Notes: generated from the letters alone by a model not told the origin. A stretch of DNA of 64,000 bases from DAOUJH01 sp965248955 (GCA_965248955.1 OZ252212.1:1178001-1242000); one strand, 5' to 3'. Positions 16,655-25,650 are shown, numbered from the stretch's first letter. Program-made: numbers and translations.

Positions 16655-17050
16655 ATGACCCAGGAAACCTACTATCACGGCGTGGGCAAGCGCAAGACGG
16701 CCATTGCCCAGGTGCGCCTCTACATACAGCCCGGGGGTGTAGTCATCAACGACAAGCCTATAGAGGAAGTGATCCCCTGGAGGCCATGGCAAGAGCTGGC
16801 GGTTCGCCCCCTGGAAGTCACCAGCAGCGCAGGAAAGTACACGGCACAGGTCAAAGTCAAGGGCGGCGGCCCCAGCAGCCAGGCGTGGGCCATCGGACAC
16901 GGCATCGCCAGGGCGCTGGTAGCCCTGGACGAAAGCTTCAGAAAGCCCTTGCGGGAGCACGGCCTGCTCACCCGCGACGCCAGGATAAAAGAGAGCAAGA
17001 AATACGGCTTGAAACGCGCCAGAAAAGCCGAGCAGTACAGCAAGCGGTAG
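16655..17050 (+). CDS. rpsI: 30S ribosomal protein S9
   Basis: S9's C-terminal tail contacts the P-site tRNA anticodon. Its 131 residues show YYHGVGKRKTAIAQVRLYIQPGG and the terminal KKYGLKRARKAEQYSKR. It is the last gene of the + strand ribosomal block. It starts directly after the rplM stop. Confidence 0.98.
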   Translation: MTQETYYHGVGKRKTAIAQVRLYIQPGGVVINDKPIEEVIPWRPWQELAVRPLEVTSSAGKYTAQVKVKGGGPSSQAWAIGHGIARALVALDESFRKPLREHGLLTRDARIKESKKYGLKRARKAEQYSKR

Positions 17051-17182
17051 TGGTCTGTTGGTCGGACAATAAAAGAGGAATTTAGCTATCGGCCGTTCCA
17101 ATGGCTTCAAGACGATACAGAACTGGGTAGTGCGTCAGTTTGAAATTTCGGGGGAAGTGCAACACTCTTACAATCCCCTTGA

Positions 17183-17365
17183 CTAGCGAGCTTGCAGGGA
17201 CTTGATGACCAACCCAAAGATGACGAAGAGGCTCACGATCGCCAGGATGACGAAGACATCCCCCAGGAATGCCCAGCGTTCCCGTAGCCATTCGGCCAGT
17301 GAGAGCACGGGCAACATAGCCAATAGCCCGACGGCAAACACCAGTGCAGGTATGTAGCGTTGCAT
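17183..17365 (-). CDS. small two-helix membrane protein, unknown function
   Basis: The 60-residue product begins MQRYIPALVFAVGLLAMLPVLSLAEWL and continues with a second hydrophobic helix (FVILAIVSLFVIFGLVI). The ATG at 17365 is preceded by AGGGAGG at good spacing; a 20-residue longer start is less likely. It sits downstream of the SAM operon, 199 nt after the phosphohexomutase, and is convergent to rpsI. The family is not recognised. Confidence 0.6.
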   Translation of the reverse strand: MQRYIPALVFAVGLLAMLPVLSLAEWLRERWAFLGDVFVILAIVSLFVIFGLVIKSLQAR

Positions 17366-17564
17366 CCGACCCTCCCTAGCCGAATCACATCCGAACAATC
17401 GGTCCTGTCCTACTTGGAAAATCACCGAGGAGTTGCCAAACGACTGGAATGTCTAGGTCAGCGGCGGCCATGCTCGGTCGAACTCCGTGACTCCCAAAAA
17501 CGTTCGGAACTAGCTAGCAAAGCAGCACGAGCACGGTGGAAGTTAGTGTCAAACGGTACTTCCC

Positions 17565-18983
17565 TTACACCCCCGCCAGGTTCCTGCCCTCATCCAGCAA
17601 CCGATTCACCTCGTCCTCGCTGGCTGCCTCCGCGTAGATGCGCAGCAGCGGCTCCGTTCCGGAGAACCGTATCAGCAGCCAAGCGCCGTCCTCCAGCATG
17701 AAGCGTACGCCGTCTGTCTCGTCACGGCTCACCACCCTGGAGCCGCCCAGGGTGTCCGGCCGCTGAGTGCCCACCCGTTTCTCCGTAGCCTGGCGGCTTT
17801 CCGGCGAGAACGGCACGTCCAAGCGGTCGTAATAATGGGGGCCAAGCTTGCTGAAGAGATAGTCCAACAGCTCTGAGGGGCGCTTGCCCGTTTTCACCAC
17901 CATGTCCAGCAGGAAAAGGCCGCTCAGGACCCCGTCGCGTTCCGGTACGTGACCTCTGAAGGCAAAGCCGCCGCTCTCTTCACCCGCTGTCAAAGCGTTC
18001 TCCCGCATCATCACAGGTCCTAGAAACTTGAAGCCCACCGCGGTTTCGTATACCGGCACGTCGAACAGCTTGCCCAGGCGGTAGATCATGCTGGTCATCG
18101 TAATAGACTTCACCAGCGGCCCCCTCTCCTGGCGCTGTTCCAGGAGGTACAGAGCCAGCAGGGTGAACGTCTGCAAAGTGGTGATGAACCGGCCCTTCTC
18201 GTCCACAAGCCCCACGCGGTCCGCGTCCCCGTCCAGCGCTATGCCAATGTCGGCGCCGTTCGATGTTATCCATTCCGAAAGCGGAGTCAGATTATGCGCC
18301 ACCGGCTCAGGCTGCTGCATGCCGGGAAAGGCCGGGTTGCGCTCCCCGCGCAGCTCCGTTACCCCGGTGCGGCCTCCGTCTACCAGTTGGGGCAGATAGC
18401 CGGCGCCGGCGCCGTGCATGGCGTCCACCGCTACCTTCAAGCCGCTATCCTTGATAGCGGGCAGATCGACGAGCTTTGCCACGTGACTCAAATATGGAGT
18501 CGACGGGTCGATGTATTCCAGCACTCCTTGCCGGCGGGCCTCATCCGGAGAAAGCGATTGAATGGAGTCCCGGGAGACCCGATTTATCTCGGCTTCCAAC
18601 GCATCGACCTCTTCCGTCGATGCGCTGCCGCCGTACTCAGGCTTGTACTTGTACCCGTTCCATTTCGCCGGGTTGTGGCTGGCCGTGATTACCGTCCCGC
18701 CCCCGGCACGACGGTCGATGATGTTGTAGCTTACCACCGGCGTTGGTGCCGCCGCATTGCAGAGATAGGTGGGGACTCCCATTGCCGTGGTTACCCCGAC
18801 CACTTCGGTGGCGAACTCTTCCGACAGGAACCGAGTGTCGTAGCCTACTACAAGACCTCGCTCCGCCAGGTTGTTCTTCCTCAGGTATAGTGCCGTACCC
18901 GCGGCGCAGGCTCTTACGTTATCGGCCGTGTAGTCCCAGCCTATGACAGCCCGCCATCCGTCCGTTCCAAAGCGAATCGTCAC
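17565..18983 (-). CDS. phosphohexomutase (phosphoglucomutase / phosphomannomutase family)
   Basis: An alpha-D-phosphohexomutase that moves phosphate between C1 and C6 of a hexose. It shows RFGTDGWRAVIG at the N-terminus, the catalytic phosphoserine in TASHNP (Ser102), the metal loop DGDADR near residue 250, the sugar-binding GEESGGFAF, and the C-terminal phosphate-binding RFSGTEPLLRIYAEA. It has 472 residues and a GTG start. It is the last gene of the SAM operon, 25 nt after metK. Substrate preference cannot be read from sequence. Confidence 0.9.
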   Translation of the reverse strand: MTIRFGTDGWRAVIGWDYTADNVRACAAGTALYLRKNNLAERGLVVGYDTRFLSEEFATEVVGVTTAMGVPTYLCNAAAPTPVVSYNIIDRRAGGGTVITASHNPAKWNGYKYKPEYGGSASTEEVDALEAEINRVSRDSIQSLSPDEARRQGVLEYIDPSTPYLSHVAKLVDLPAIKDSGLKVAVDAMHGAGAGYLPQLVDGGRTGVTELRGERNPAFPGMQQPEPVAHNLTPLSEWITSNGADIGIALDGDADRVGLVDEKGRFITTLQTFTLLALYLLEQRQERGPLVKSITMTSMIYRLGKLFDVPVYETAVGFKFLGPVMMRENALTAGEESGGFAFRGHVPERDGVLSGLFLLDMVVKTGKRPSELLDYLFSKLGPHYYDRLDVPFSPESRQATEKRVGTQRPDTLGGSRVVSRDETDGVRFMLEDGAWLLIRFSGTEPLLRIYAEAASEDEVNRLLDEGRNLAGV

Positions 18984-19008
18984 CTGGGCCTCTCCGGTGC
19001 CACGGCTA

Positions 19009-20217
19009 TCACAACCCGGCCTCGGCCTTCAGCATCTCCGCCTTGTCCGTCCGTTCCCAGGGCAGCCCAAGCTCCTCGCGTCCGAAGTGGCCGAACGTCG
19101 CCGTGTCTTTGTAGATTGGGCGTCGCAGGTCAAGCCGGTTGATGATGGCCCCCGGCCGTAGGTCGAAGTGCCGGTGTATCAGGTCCAGGATCACCTGGTC
19201 CGGCACCCTGCCTGTCTGGAAAGTCTCTATGCTGATGGATATGGGGTGGGCAACGCCTATTGCGTAGGAGATCTGCACCTCCGCCCTATCCGCCAGCCCT
19301 GCCGCGACCACGTTCTTAGCCACCCATCTTGCCGCATAGGCGCCGGAGCGATCTACCTTAGTGGGGTCTTTGCCTGAAAAGGCGCCGCCTCCGTGCCGTG
19401 CTGCCCCTCCATAGGTGTCCACCAGTATCTTGCGGCCCGTAAGGCCCGTGTCCGCATGTGGTCCTCCCATCACAAACCTACCGGATGGATTGATGAAGAG
19501 CTTTGTGTCGGTGTCCATCAGGTTGGATGGCACCACGTACTCAATTACGTGCTTTCTCAAGTCTTCGCTCAGCTGCTCCAGACTCACCCCGGGCGAGTGC
19601 TGCGCGCTCAGCACCACGGTGTGCACCCGTTTAGGCATTCCCTGGGCGTACTCTATGGTAACCTGCGACTTGCCGTCCGGCCTCAGGTAGTCCAGTATCC
19701 CCTCTCTCCTTGCCATGGAGAGACGCTGGCACAGCTTGTGAGACAGCGATATGGGCAGCGGCATCAGCTCCGGAGTCTCGGTACAGGCGAAACCTACCAT
19801 CATGCCCTGGTCTCCTGCCCCTACCTCCTCCTCCGCCGCCTTGCTGCGCCCATCCCGTGTCTCCAGGGAATGGCTGACTGCCTCTGAAATCTCAGGCGAT
19901 TGCTCCTGTACGGAGACCATCACTCCACACGTATTGAAGTCAATGCCGTAGTTGGCGTTTGTATAGCCTATGCCCCGGATGGTATCCCGTACTATTTGCC
20001 TGATGTCCACGTAGCAGTTGGTGGTGATTTCTCCCATCACTACTACAAGCCCCGTCGTGGTGCTTACCTCGCAGGCGACACGGGCATTTGGGTCCTTCGC
20101 CAGAATGGCGTCTAGGACTGCATCCGATATCTGGTCGCACAGTTTATCTGGATGGCCTTCCGTCACCGATTCCGAGGTGAACAGATAGGAAGGCGATTCC
20201 ATGAAGCTCAGCCCCAT
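19009..20217 (-). CDS. metK: S-adenosylmethionine synthetase
   Basis: Makes SAM from ATP and methionine. Its 402 residues show the ESVTEGHPDKLCDQISDAVLDA start, GAGDQGMMVGFA, and GGAARHGGGAFSGKDPTKVDRSGAYAARW. A GAGGAGG ribosome binding site supports the ATG at 20217. It lies 36 nt after ahcY in the riboswitch-led operon, so it should fall under SAM feedback if transcription reads through from mtnA. Confidence 0.98.
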   Translation of the reverse strand: MGLSFMESPSYLFTSESVTEGHPDKLCDQISDAVLDAILAKDPNARVACEVSTTTGLVVVMGEITTNCYVDIRQIVRDTIRGIGYTNANYGIDFNTCGVMVSVQEQSPEISEAVSHSLETRDGRSKAAEEEVGAGDQGMMVGFACTETPELMPLPISLSHKLCQRLSMARREGILDYLRPDGKSQVTIEYAQGMPKRVHTVVLSAQHSPGVSLEQLSEDLRKHVIEYVVPSNLMDTDTKLFINPSGRFVMGGPHADTGLTGRKILVDTYGGAARHGGGAFSGKDPTKVDRSGAYAARWVAKNVVAAGLADRAEVQISYAIGVAHPISISIETFQTGRVPDQVILDLIHRHFDLRPGAIINRLDLRRPIYKDTATFGHFGREELGLPWERTDKAEMLKAEAGL

Positions 20218-20253
20218 TGACGATATCCTCCTCTAGCGCGATTGACTGACATT

Positions 20254-21540
20254 CTAGGTGCCTGTCTCCCAACTGGTCAGGTACTGCCACTGTTCCGCCG
20301 TAAGCGCGTCTATGGCAACTCCCAGAGAGGACAGCTTGAGCCTGCCCACCTCTCGGTCTATCTCTTTGGGCACGGGATAGACCTCCGGTTTCAGCGGCTC
20401 GCCCCGCTTGGCCAGGTATTCCACGGCAAGGGCCTGGTCGGCAAAGCTCATGTCCATCACTGCTGAGGGATGGCCTTCCGCGGCGGCCAGGTTGATCAAC
20501 CTTCCCTCGCCCAGCAGATACAGCTTCCGGCCGTCCTCCAATGCGTATTCTTCCACCGACTCACGGACCTGGCGATGGGTCTCAGACATCTCTTCCAGTG
20601 CCGGGATGTTTATCTCAACGTTGAAGTGGCCGCTGTTAGCCAGCACGGCGCCGTCACGCATCGCCTCCAGGTGCGCCTTGTCGATCGCATGTATGCCGCC
20701 CGTGACGGTGATGAACACCTCGCCCACATTGGCGGCCTCTTCCATTGGCATGACCTGGAACCCGTCCATCACCGCTTCCAGGGCGCGTATCGGGTCGACT
20801 TCCGTTACGATGACGTGGCTTCCCATGCCCTTCGCCCGGCTGGCCACGCCCCGGCCGCACCATCCGTAACCTGCCACTACCACTTTGCGGCCCGCCCACA
20901 GCATGTTGGTGGCGCGCGTGATCCCGTCCAGCGTGCTCTGTCCCGTACCGTACCGATTGTCGAAGAAGTGCTTTGTATCGGCTTCGTTCACCGCTACAAT
21001 CGGGTAACGCAGCTTGGAGTCTCCCGCCAGGGCGCGCAGGCGGATTACGCCGGTGGTCGTCTCCTCAGTGCCTCCCATGATGTTGTCGATGAGGTCCTGG
21101 CGCTCGGTGTGTATGGTGGCCACCAGATCGGCGCCGTCATCCAGCGTTATATGAGGCCCCTGTTCCAGCGCCGAGTGGATGTGCCGGTAGTACGTATCGT
21201 TGTCTTCGCCCCTTATGGAGAAGGTGGGTATGCCGTACACTTCCACCAGGGCGGCGGCAACATCGTCCTGGGTGCTCAGCGGGTTGCTGGCGCACAGTGC
21301 GACCTGGGCCCCGCCGTCCCGCAGCACCAGGGCCAGGTTGGCCGTCTCAGTGGTTACGTGGAGGCACCCTGATATGCGCAGTCCTTCAAGGGGGCGCTCT
21401 CTGCTGAATCGCTCCCTGATCAGACGCAACACCAGCATCTCTCTTGCCGCCCACTCTATGCGGTCGACTCCCTGTTGGGCCAGCGCCGGGTCCTTCACGT
21501 CTCCCGGTGTTCTTTGAACTGTCAACGTTTTCTCCTTCAA
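20254..21540 (-). CDS. ahcY: adenosylhomocysteinase (SAH hydrolase)
   Basis: Reversibly splits S-adenosylhomocysteine to adenosine and homocysteine using bound NAD. Conserved parts include HVTTETANL, ALCASNPLSTQDDVAAAL, DDGADL, NEADTKHFFDNRYGTGQS with the active-site Lys/Asp, the NAD motif VVAGYGWCGRGVA, and the C-terminal FADQALAVEYLAK. It has 428 residues. The TTG start overlaps the TGA of the kinase gene by 4 nt, which pairs SAH cleavage with removal of its adenosine product. Confidence 0.97.
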   Translation of the reverse strand: MKEKTLTVQRTPGDVKDPALAQQGVDRIEWAAREMLVLRLIRERFSRERPLEGLRISGCLHVTTETANLALVLRDGGAQVALCASNPLSTQDDVAAALVEVYGIPTFSIRGEDNDTYYRHIHSALEQGPHITLDDGADLVATIHTERQDLIDNIMGGTEETTTGVIRLRALAGDSKLRYPIVAVNEADTKHFFDNRYGTGQSTLDGITRATNMLWAGRKVVVAGYGWCGRGVASRAKGMGSHVIVTEVDPIRALEAVMDGFQVMPMEEAANVGEVFITVTGGIHAIDKAHLEAMRDGAVLANSGHFNVEINIPALEEMSETHRQVRESVEEYALEDGRKLYLLGEGRLINLAAAEGHPSAVMDMSFADQALAVEYLAKRGEPLKPEVYPVPKEIDREVGRLKLSSLGVAIDALTAEQWQYLTSWETGT

Positions 21541-22487
21541 ACCGGTATGTTGCTCTTCACTCGCATGGGCAGATCGGCGTTTTCCGCCCCGTGGAAGTAG
21601 GTCATCTTCCGGAACTCTCCGTACCTGTCGTGGATTTCGCAGGCGGTCAACGAATGCAGCCTGTCAAGGCCGAAGCTTTCCACGGCAAAAGAGGCCATCA
21701 AAGACCCCACTACTATGGCCCGCCGCATGGTTTCCGGGGAAAGGTTGCCGCAGGCCGCCAGATATCCAACGAACCCACCGGCAAACGTATCTCCAGCGCC
21801 TGTGGGGTCAACCACCACCTCCAGCGGGTACGCCGGCGCCGCAAAGAGATCGTCTTTGGTGAAGCATACGGCACCGTACTCCCCCCGCTTCACCACCAGC
21901 ATCCGCGGGCCCAGCTTGAGCAAGATTCTCGCCGCCTTTACCAGGTTCGTCTCTTTGGCCAGCAGCTTGACCTCACCCTCGTTGACTAGAAGCGTGTCAA
22001 TTGCGCCGATAACTCTGAGCAGGGCGTCCAGCTGGCCTTCTATCCAGAAGTTCATGGTGTCCCCGGCCACCAGCTTGGGCCGCCGGTCCATTTGTTGCAG
22101 CACTTGGTACTGCAGCACGGGGTCTATGTTGCCTAGGAAGAGGTAATCACTCCTCCGTTCTTCCGGCTCCAGCACAGGCTTGAAATCCGCGAAGACGTTT
22201 AGCTGGGTATCAAGCGTGAGCGCTTGGTTCATGTTGTCGCTGTACTCACCCACCCACCGAAAAGTGTTGCCTTCCGCTTTGCTCAGGCCGTTGATTCCAA
22301 CTCCATGCCTGGCGAAGACCTCCTCGTCCGTGAAGTCCTCTCCTACCACCGCCACCACGCTCACCGGCGAGAAATAGCTGGCCGCCACGGAAAAATACGT
22401 GGCGGAGCCACCCAAAGCGCCCTGGCGGCTGCCCTGGGGGGTCTTCACCGAATCATACGCCACTGAGCCTACCGCTAATATAGACAT
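21537..22487 (-). CDS. PfkB-family kinase, probably adenosine/nucleoside kinase
   Basis: A ribokinase-fold sugar or nucleoside kinase of 316 residues. PfkB signature 1 is GGSATYFSVAASYFSPVSVVAVVG near residue 26. Signature 2 is DPTGAGDTFAGGFVGYLA, which holds the catalytic Asp. The 4-nt overlap with ahcY strongly suggests it phosphorylates adenosine from SAH hydrolysis, but this is inferred from context. Another PfkB substrate such as a sugar is possible. Confidence 0.82.
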   Translation of the reverse strand: MSILAVGSVAYDSVKTPQGSRQGALGGSATYFSVAASYFSPVSVVAVVGEDFTDEEVFARHGVGINGLSKAEGNTFRWVGEYSDNMNQALTLDTQLNVFADFKPVLEPEERRSDYLFLGNIDPVLQYQVLQQMDRRPKLVAGDTMNFWIEGQLDALLRVIGAIDTLLVNEGEVKLLAKETNLVKAARILLKLGPRMLVVKRGEYGAVCFTKDDLFAAPAYPLEVVVDPTGAGDTFAGGFVGYLAACGNLSPETMRRAIVVGSLMASFAVESFGLDRLHSLTACEIHDRYGEFRKMTYFHGAENADLPMRVKSNIPV

Positions 22488-22553
22488 CTCTACTCGGCCC
22501 GCGTCCTATCCGCCGGGCCAAGCCTGTATTGGGCGCACGGAATGCCCATTGAG

Positions 22554-22958
22554 CTATTCACCATCCTCTGTTTTCTTGGTGGAGCGCCTGGTGCGCTTGG
22601 GCTTCTCCTCCGCGGTTTCCTTGTCATCGGACGCCGTGGTGGTGCGCCGCGTCCTCCTCGGCTTTTCCTCCGCTGTTGCCTCAGCCGCCTTGGTCCGCCT
22701 CGCCCTGCGTGCGGTGGTCTCCTCTACGGGGGCCGCCTCGGCTGCACCGGCTTGGTCCTGCGCCTGGGCGGCACGGCGTGAGCGCCTGGGCGCCCTGGCC
22801 GCCACCTCTTCGAGCGGAGTCTCCACCAGCCGGGGAGTTGTTCGTTGCCTTGATTGAGACGATATTGTCCCCGCCAGCACCGCCGCCTTGCGCTGAGCTT
22901 CGTATCTCTTCCTCCTGTGGCGGTGCTTCAACATCGCTACTCGTTTGCGTTTATTCAT
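22554..22958 (-). CDS. Lys/Arg-rich low-complexity protein, unknown function
   Basis: A 134-residue, very basic protein starting MNKRKRVAMLKHRHRRKRYEAQRKA. The rest is an Ala/Glu/Thr-rich chain with repeated RRTRR and AEEKPRRTRRTT-like blocks. This composition suggests a nucleic-acid-binding tail protein, but no domain is recognised. It lies 25 nt after the rhodanese gene and 66 nt before the kinase, so it is a member of the SAM operon. Confidence 0.65.
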   Translation of the reverse strand: MNKRKRVAMLKHRHRRKRYEAQRKAAVLAGTISSQSRQRTTPRLVETPLEEVAARAPRRSRRAAQAQDQAGAAEAAPVEETTARRARRTKAAEATAEEKPRRTRRTTTASDDKETAEEKPKRTRRSTKKTEDGE

Positions 22959-22983
22959 CTAAACCCCTAATTTGGATTGACAG

Positions 22984-23331
22984 CTACGATTCGTTTTGAT
23001 AGCTGGTGGGATATCCCCGTTCTATCCAGGCCTGAGTGCCCTCTTCTATGTTGAACAGCGTCTCTGAAGCTCGCCCCATCGCCGCCGCCATCTCGCATGC
23101 CAGGGCGCTGCGCACGCCCTGGGCGCAGATGAACAGCAGCTTCTTGTCTGCTGGCAGCTCATCCACGCGGGGAATCACTTCGTCCACTGGAATGTGGACC
23201 GCACCCTTTACGTGGCCGTCCACCCATTCGTCCATTTGGCGTACGTCTACAACAACGGAATCACCGCCTTGATATAGCTCGTGCGCCTTCTCTACCGATA
23301 TTCTGTTGAACGGCTCCTGTTGACTTGCCAT
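22984..23331 (-). CDS. single-domain rhodanese
   Basis: A 115-residue rhodanese-like protein with active-site loop CAQGVRS around residue 70 and a typical VVDVRQMDEWVDGHVKGAVHIPVDE segment. The family moves sulfane sulfur through the active-site Cys. Here it sits between mtnP and the basic protein, 25 nt from each. A sulfur-handling role near methionine salvage is plausible but inferred. Confidence 0.9.
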   Translation of the reverse strand: MASQQEPFNRISVEKAHELYQGGDSVVVDVRQMDEWVDGHVKGAVHIPVDEVIPRVDELPADKKLLFICAQGVRSALACEMAAAMGRASETLFNIEEGTQAWIERGYPTSYQNES

Positions 23332-23356
23332 GCTTCAATTCCCTTGTCTGTATTTT

Positions 23357-24235
23357 TCAAGCGCCGGTTGCGCTCGCTAGGTACTTGCCGATCAAGGGTG
23401 CCAGGCTCCGCCTTGTGGCTTCCGGGATGGATTGCCCGTTTGTCAAAAGGGCGTCCTTCAGCGCCGTTGCACATGCACAGTTACGTTCCCTCGACAGCCT
23501 TGGCACAGCCTTGCGGATAATCTCTCGCGACCTCTCCACGTTCCTCGCCAGGTTCCCTATCACCAGTTCCGCAGAAACGGACGCTTCCGTTTCGTGCCAG
23601 GTATCGAAGTCCGTTACCAGCGCCAAGGTTGCGTAGCACATCTCAGCCTCCCTGGCCAGCTTGGCCTCGGGCAGCGCCGTCATGCCTATTATGCTGGCTC
23701 CCCACGACTTGTAGAGGAAAGACTCCGACCTAGTGGAAAAGGCCGGCCCTTCGATCACTACGTACGTGCCGCCCTTGTGCAGAGTGGCTCCCATCTTGTT
23801 CGCTTCTTCTGTCAGGATATCGCTCAGGGCGGGGCAGAACGGGTCGGCGAATCCAATGTGAGCCACTAATCCCGCCCCAAAGAACGTGCTCTGGCGTTGC
23901 CTGGTGCGATCGATCAGCTGATCGGGCACAAGCATATCCAGCGGATGCACCTCTTCCTTGAGGCTTCCCACCGCGCTGACCGAAATGATTCGCTCAACGC
24001 CCATCGCTTTCAGTGCGTATATGTTTGCTGCCGTGGGCACCTCGCTTGGCAGGAGGCGGTGACCGCGGCCGTGCCTGGGAAGAAACGCCGTGACAATCCC
24101 CTCTATCTGACCTATCGTTATGACGTCGCTGGGCAGGCCATAGGGCGTATTCGGCTTCACCTCCTGAATGTCGACCAGACCGCTCATTTCGTACAGGCCG
24201 CTGCCCCCTATCACGCCTATCTTCGCTTCAGCCAA
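23357..24235 (-). CDS. mtnP: S-methyl-5'-thioadenosine phosphorylase
   Basis: Cleaves methylthioadenosine with phosphate to adenine and methylthioribose-1-phosphate. The start is the TTG at 24235, giving MAEAKIGVIGGSGLYEM, the usual N-terminus. It is preceded by GGAGAAACGG and overlaps the mtnA stop by 8 nt. The 292 residues contain LPRHGRGHRLLPSEVPTAANIYALKAMGVERIISVSAVGSL and the substrate-specifying EGPAFSTRSES and GMTALPEAKLARE. Its product is the mtnA substrate. Confidence 0.95.
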   Translation of the reverse strand: MAEAKIGVIGGSGLYEMSGLVDIQEVKPNTPYGLPSDVITIGQIEGIVTAFLPRHGRGHRLLPSEVPTAANIYALKAMGVERIISVSAVGSLKEEVHPLDMLVPDQLIDRTRQRQSTFFGAGLVAHIGFADPFCPALSDILTEEANKMGATLHKGGTYVVIEGPAFSTRSESFLYKSWGASIIGMTALPEAKLAREAEMCYATLALVTDFDTWHETEASVSAELVIGNLARNVERSREIIRKAVPRLSRERNCACATALKDALLTNGQSIPEATRRSLAPLIGKYLASATGA

Positions 24236-25343
24236 CCGTTTCTCCGTTGACCTTGTTTGCCGCCATCTCCTCTTTCTCCTGGCGGACCGTATCATCCACC
24301 GCCACGCTTCCCTCGGTCAGCTTTCTGAGCTCCTCTGCAAAGGGAGGGCGCACGACGCCCTTTTCGGTGACTATGCCGCTCAGGTATCTGTTGGGAGTAA
24401 CATCGAAGGCGGGGTTCCGCGCCTTGATGCCCTTTGGCGTTGTGGCCGCCTTCCCAAATCTATACACTTCTTCCAGGTCGCGTTCCTCTATCTGGATCCC
24501 ATCTCCGGACGCCAGCGACATATCCAGCGTAGACGTTGGCGCAACTACGTAGAAAGGCACTCCGTTTTCCCGCGCCACCACCGCCAATGGATAGGTTCCT
24601 ATCTTGTTGGCCGTGTCTCCGTTTGCAGAGACCCTGTCGGCGCCAACGAGTACGCATGACACCTCGCCCTTTGCCAGGTACGTCCCCGCCGCCGAGTCCA
24701 CGATGAGTTCGGCGGGTATCCCCAGCTGCACCAGCTCCCACATGGTGAGACGCGCTCCCTGAAGCACGGGACGCGTCTCGGTAACCATTACCTTGATCTT
24801 CTTTCCGTTCTCCCAGGCCGCCCTTATCACTCCCAACGCCGTCCCGTAGCCGGCCGTGGCCAGCGCTCCCGTGTTGCAGTGGGTGAGCACAACGTCCCCA
24901 GCGGACAGCAGGTCCGCTCCCAGCCGTCCAATACTGCGGTTGGCCGCCAGGTCTTCCTGGTGAATGGCAATGGCCTCGGCCTCCATGCGACGGCGCATGT
25001 CTGAAACGGAGCGCGTGGAATATGCGGCTCTCAGCACCCTGGCCACTCCCCATTGCAGGTTCATGGCCGTTGGCCTTGCGCCGGCCACCTCCTTGCCCAC
25101 GTCGGCCAGGTAGTTGAACATCCGTTGCATGTCCAGCGTGCTCACCGCTTTGGCCGCCAGCACTAGGGCATACGCTCCTGCCACGCCAATGGCGGGAGCG
25201 CCCCGTATCTGCAAGCTGCTTATTGCCTGCACCACGTCCGTGTAGGTACGGGCCGTGACCACAGACTCCTCCTGAGGAAGCATGGTTTGGTCCAGCATCC
25301 GCAGGGAGTCTCCGGTCCACTCTAGAGGTACTATCTCTGGCAT
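24228..25343 (-). CDS. mtnA: S-methyl-5-thioribose-1-phosphate isomerase
   Basis: Converts methylthioribose-1-phosphate to methylthioribulose-1-phosphate in methionine salvage. Its 371 residues show SLQIRGAPAIGVAGAYAL, THCNTGALATAGYGTALGV with the active-site Cys, VLVGADRVSANGDTANKIGTY with the catalytic Asp, and NPAFDVTPNRYLSGIVTE. eIF2B-like relatives exist, but the active-site residues fit MtnA. It is the first gene behind the S-box riboswitch. Confidence 0.95.
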   Translation of the reverse strand: MPEIVPLEWTGDSLRMLDQTMLPQEESVVTARTYTDVVQAISSLQIRGAPAIGVAGAYALVLAAKAVSTLDMQRMFNYLADVGKEVAGARPTAMNLQWGVARVLRAAYSTRSVSDMRRRMEAEAIAIHQEDLAANRSIGRLGADLLSAGDVVLTHCNTGALATAGYGTALGVIRAAWENGKKIKVMVTETRPVLQGARLTMWELVQLGIPAELIVDSAAGTYLAKGEVSCVLVGADRVSANGDTANKIGTYPLAVVARENGVPFYVVAPTSTLDMSLASGDGIQIEERDLEEVYRFGKAATTPKGIKARNPAFDVTPNRYLSGIVTEKGVVRPPFAEELRKLTEGSVAVDDTVRQEKEEMAANKVNGETVG

Positions 25344-25360
25344 CTCTTTCTCTGTTGCAC

Positions 25361-25387
25361 AAAAAAACTTCTCGATGAGTCGAGAAG
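25361..25387 (-). terminator. intrinsic terminator of the SAM riboswitch
   Basis: On the - strand, an 8-bp stem CTTCTCGA/TCGAGAAG with a 4-nt loop is followed by seven T residues. It lies between the S-box aptamer and mtnA. It would end transcription when SAM is bound. Confidence 0.93.
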
Positions 25388-25402
25388 CCTAAGCGCCTTT
25401 CG

Positions 25403-25517
25403 CTCCCATCTTTCAAGCTACTTAGCTTGCCGGAGTTGGCACCGTATCGCTTACTTCACCCAGGCGATCGGTTGCCGGGCTTCACAGGGCCGGTCCCTCT
25501 GCCTCTCTTGATAAGAG
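25403..25517 (-). promoter_or_regulatory. SAM-I (S-box) riboswitch aptamer
   Basis: Read on the - strand, the sequence has the S-box hallmarks CTTATCAAGAGAGGCAGAGG, GGACCGGCCCTGTGAAGCCC and GGCAACC. The hairpin AAGCTAAGTAGCTT comes near the end. P1 can form between CTCTTATC (25517-25510) and GATGGGAG (25410-25403). The aptamer precedes a terminator and the mtnA gene. In this family SAM binding favours the terminator, so high SAM should turn the whole mtnA-to-mutase operon down. Confidence 0.96.
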
Positions 25518-25650
25518 AATAAACCTATTTGGATTGCTGGGAATGGTACTATGGCAGGCAGGCACTGTCAATACAAACTGCCGTTGGGTGTTACGTAGTA
25601 GAAAGGGAGGTAGTCAGCCGCACGCTCCCAACAAGCCAAGCACCCCCTAT

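Noticed and set aside
20470..21372. 300-residue + strand ORF opposite ahcY
   Set aside because: It is fully antisense to a strongly conserved gene, has a composition typical of an antisense shadow, and resembles no known family.
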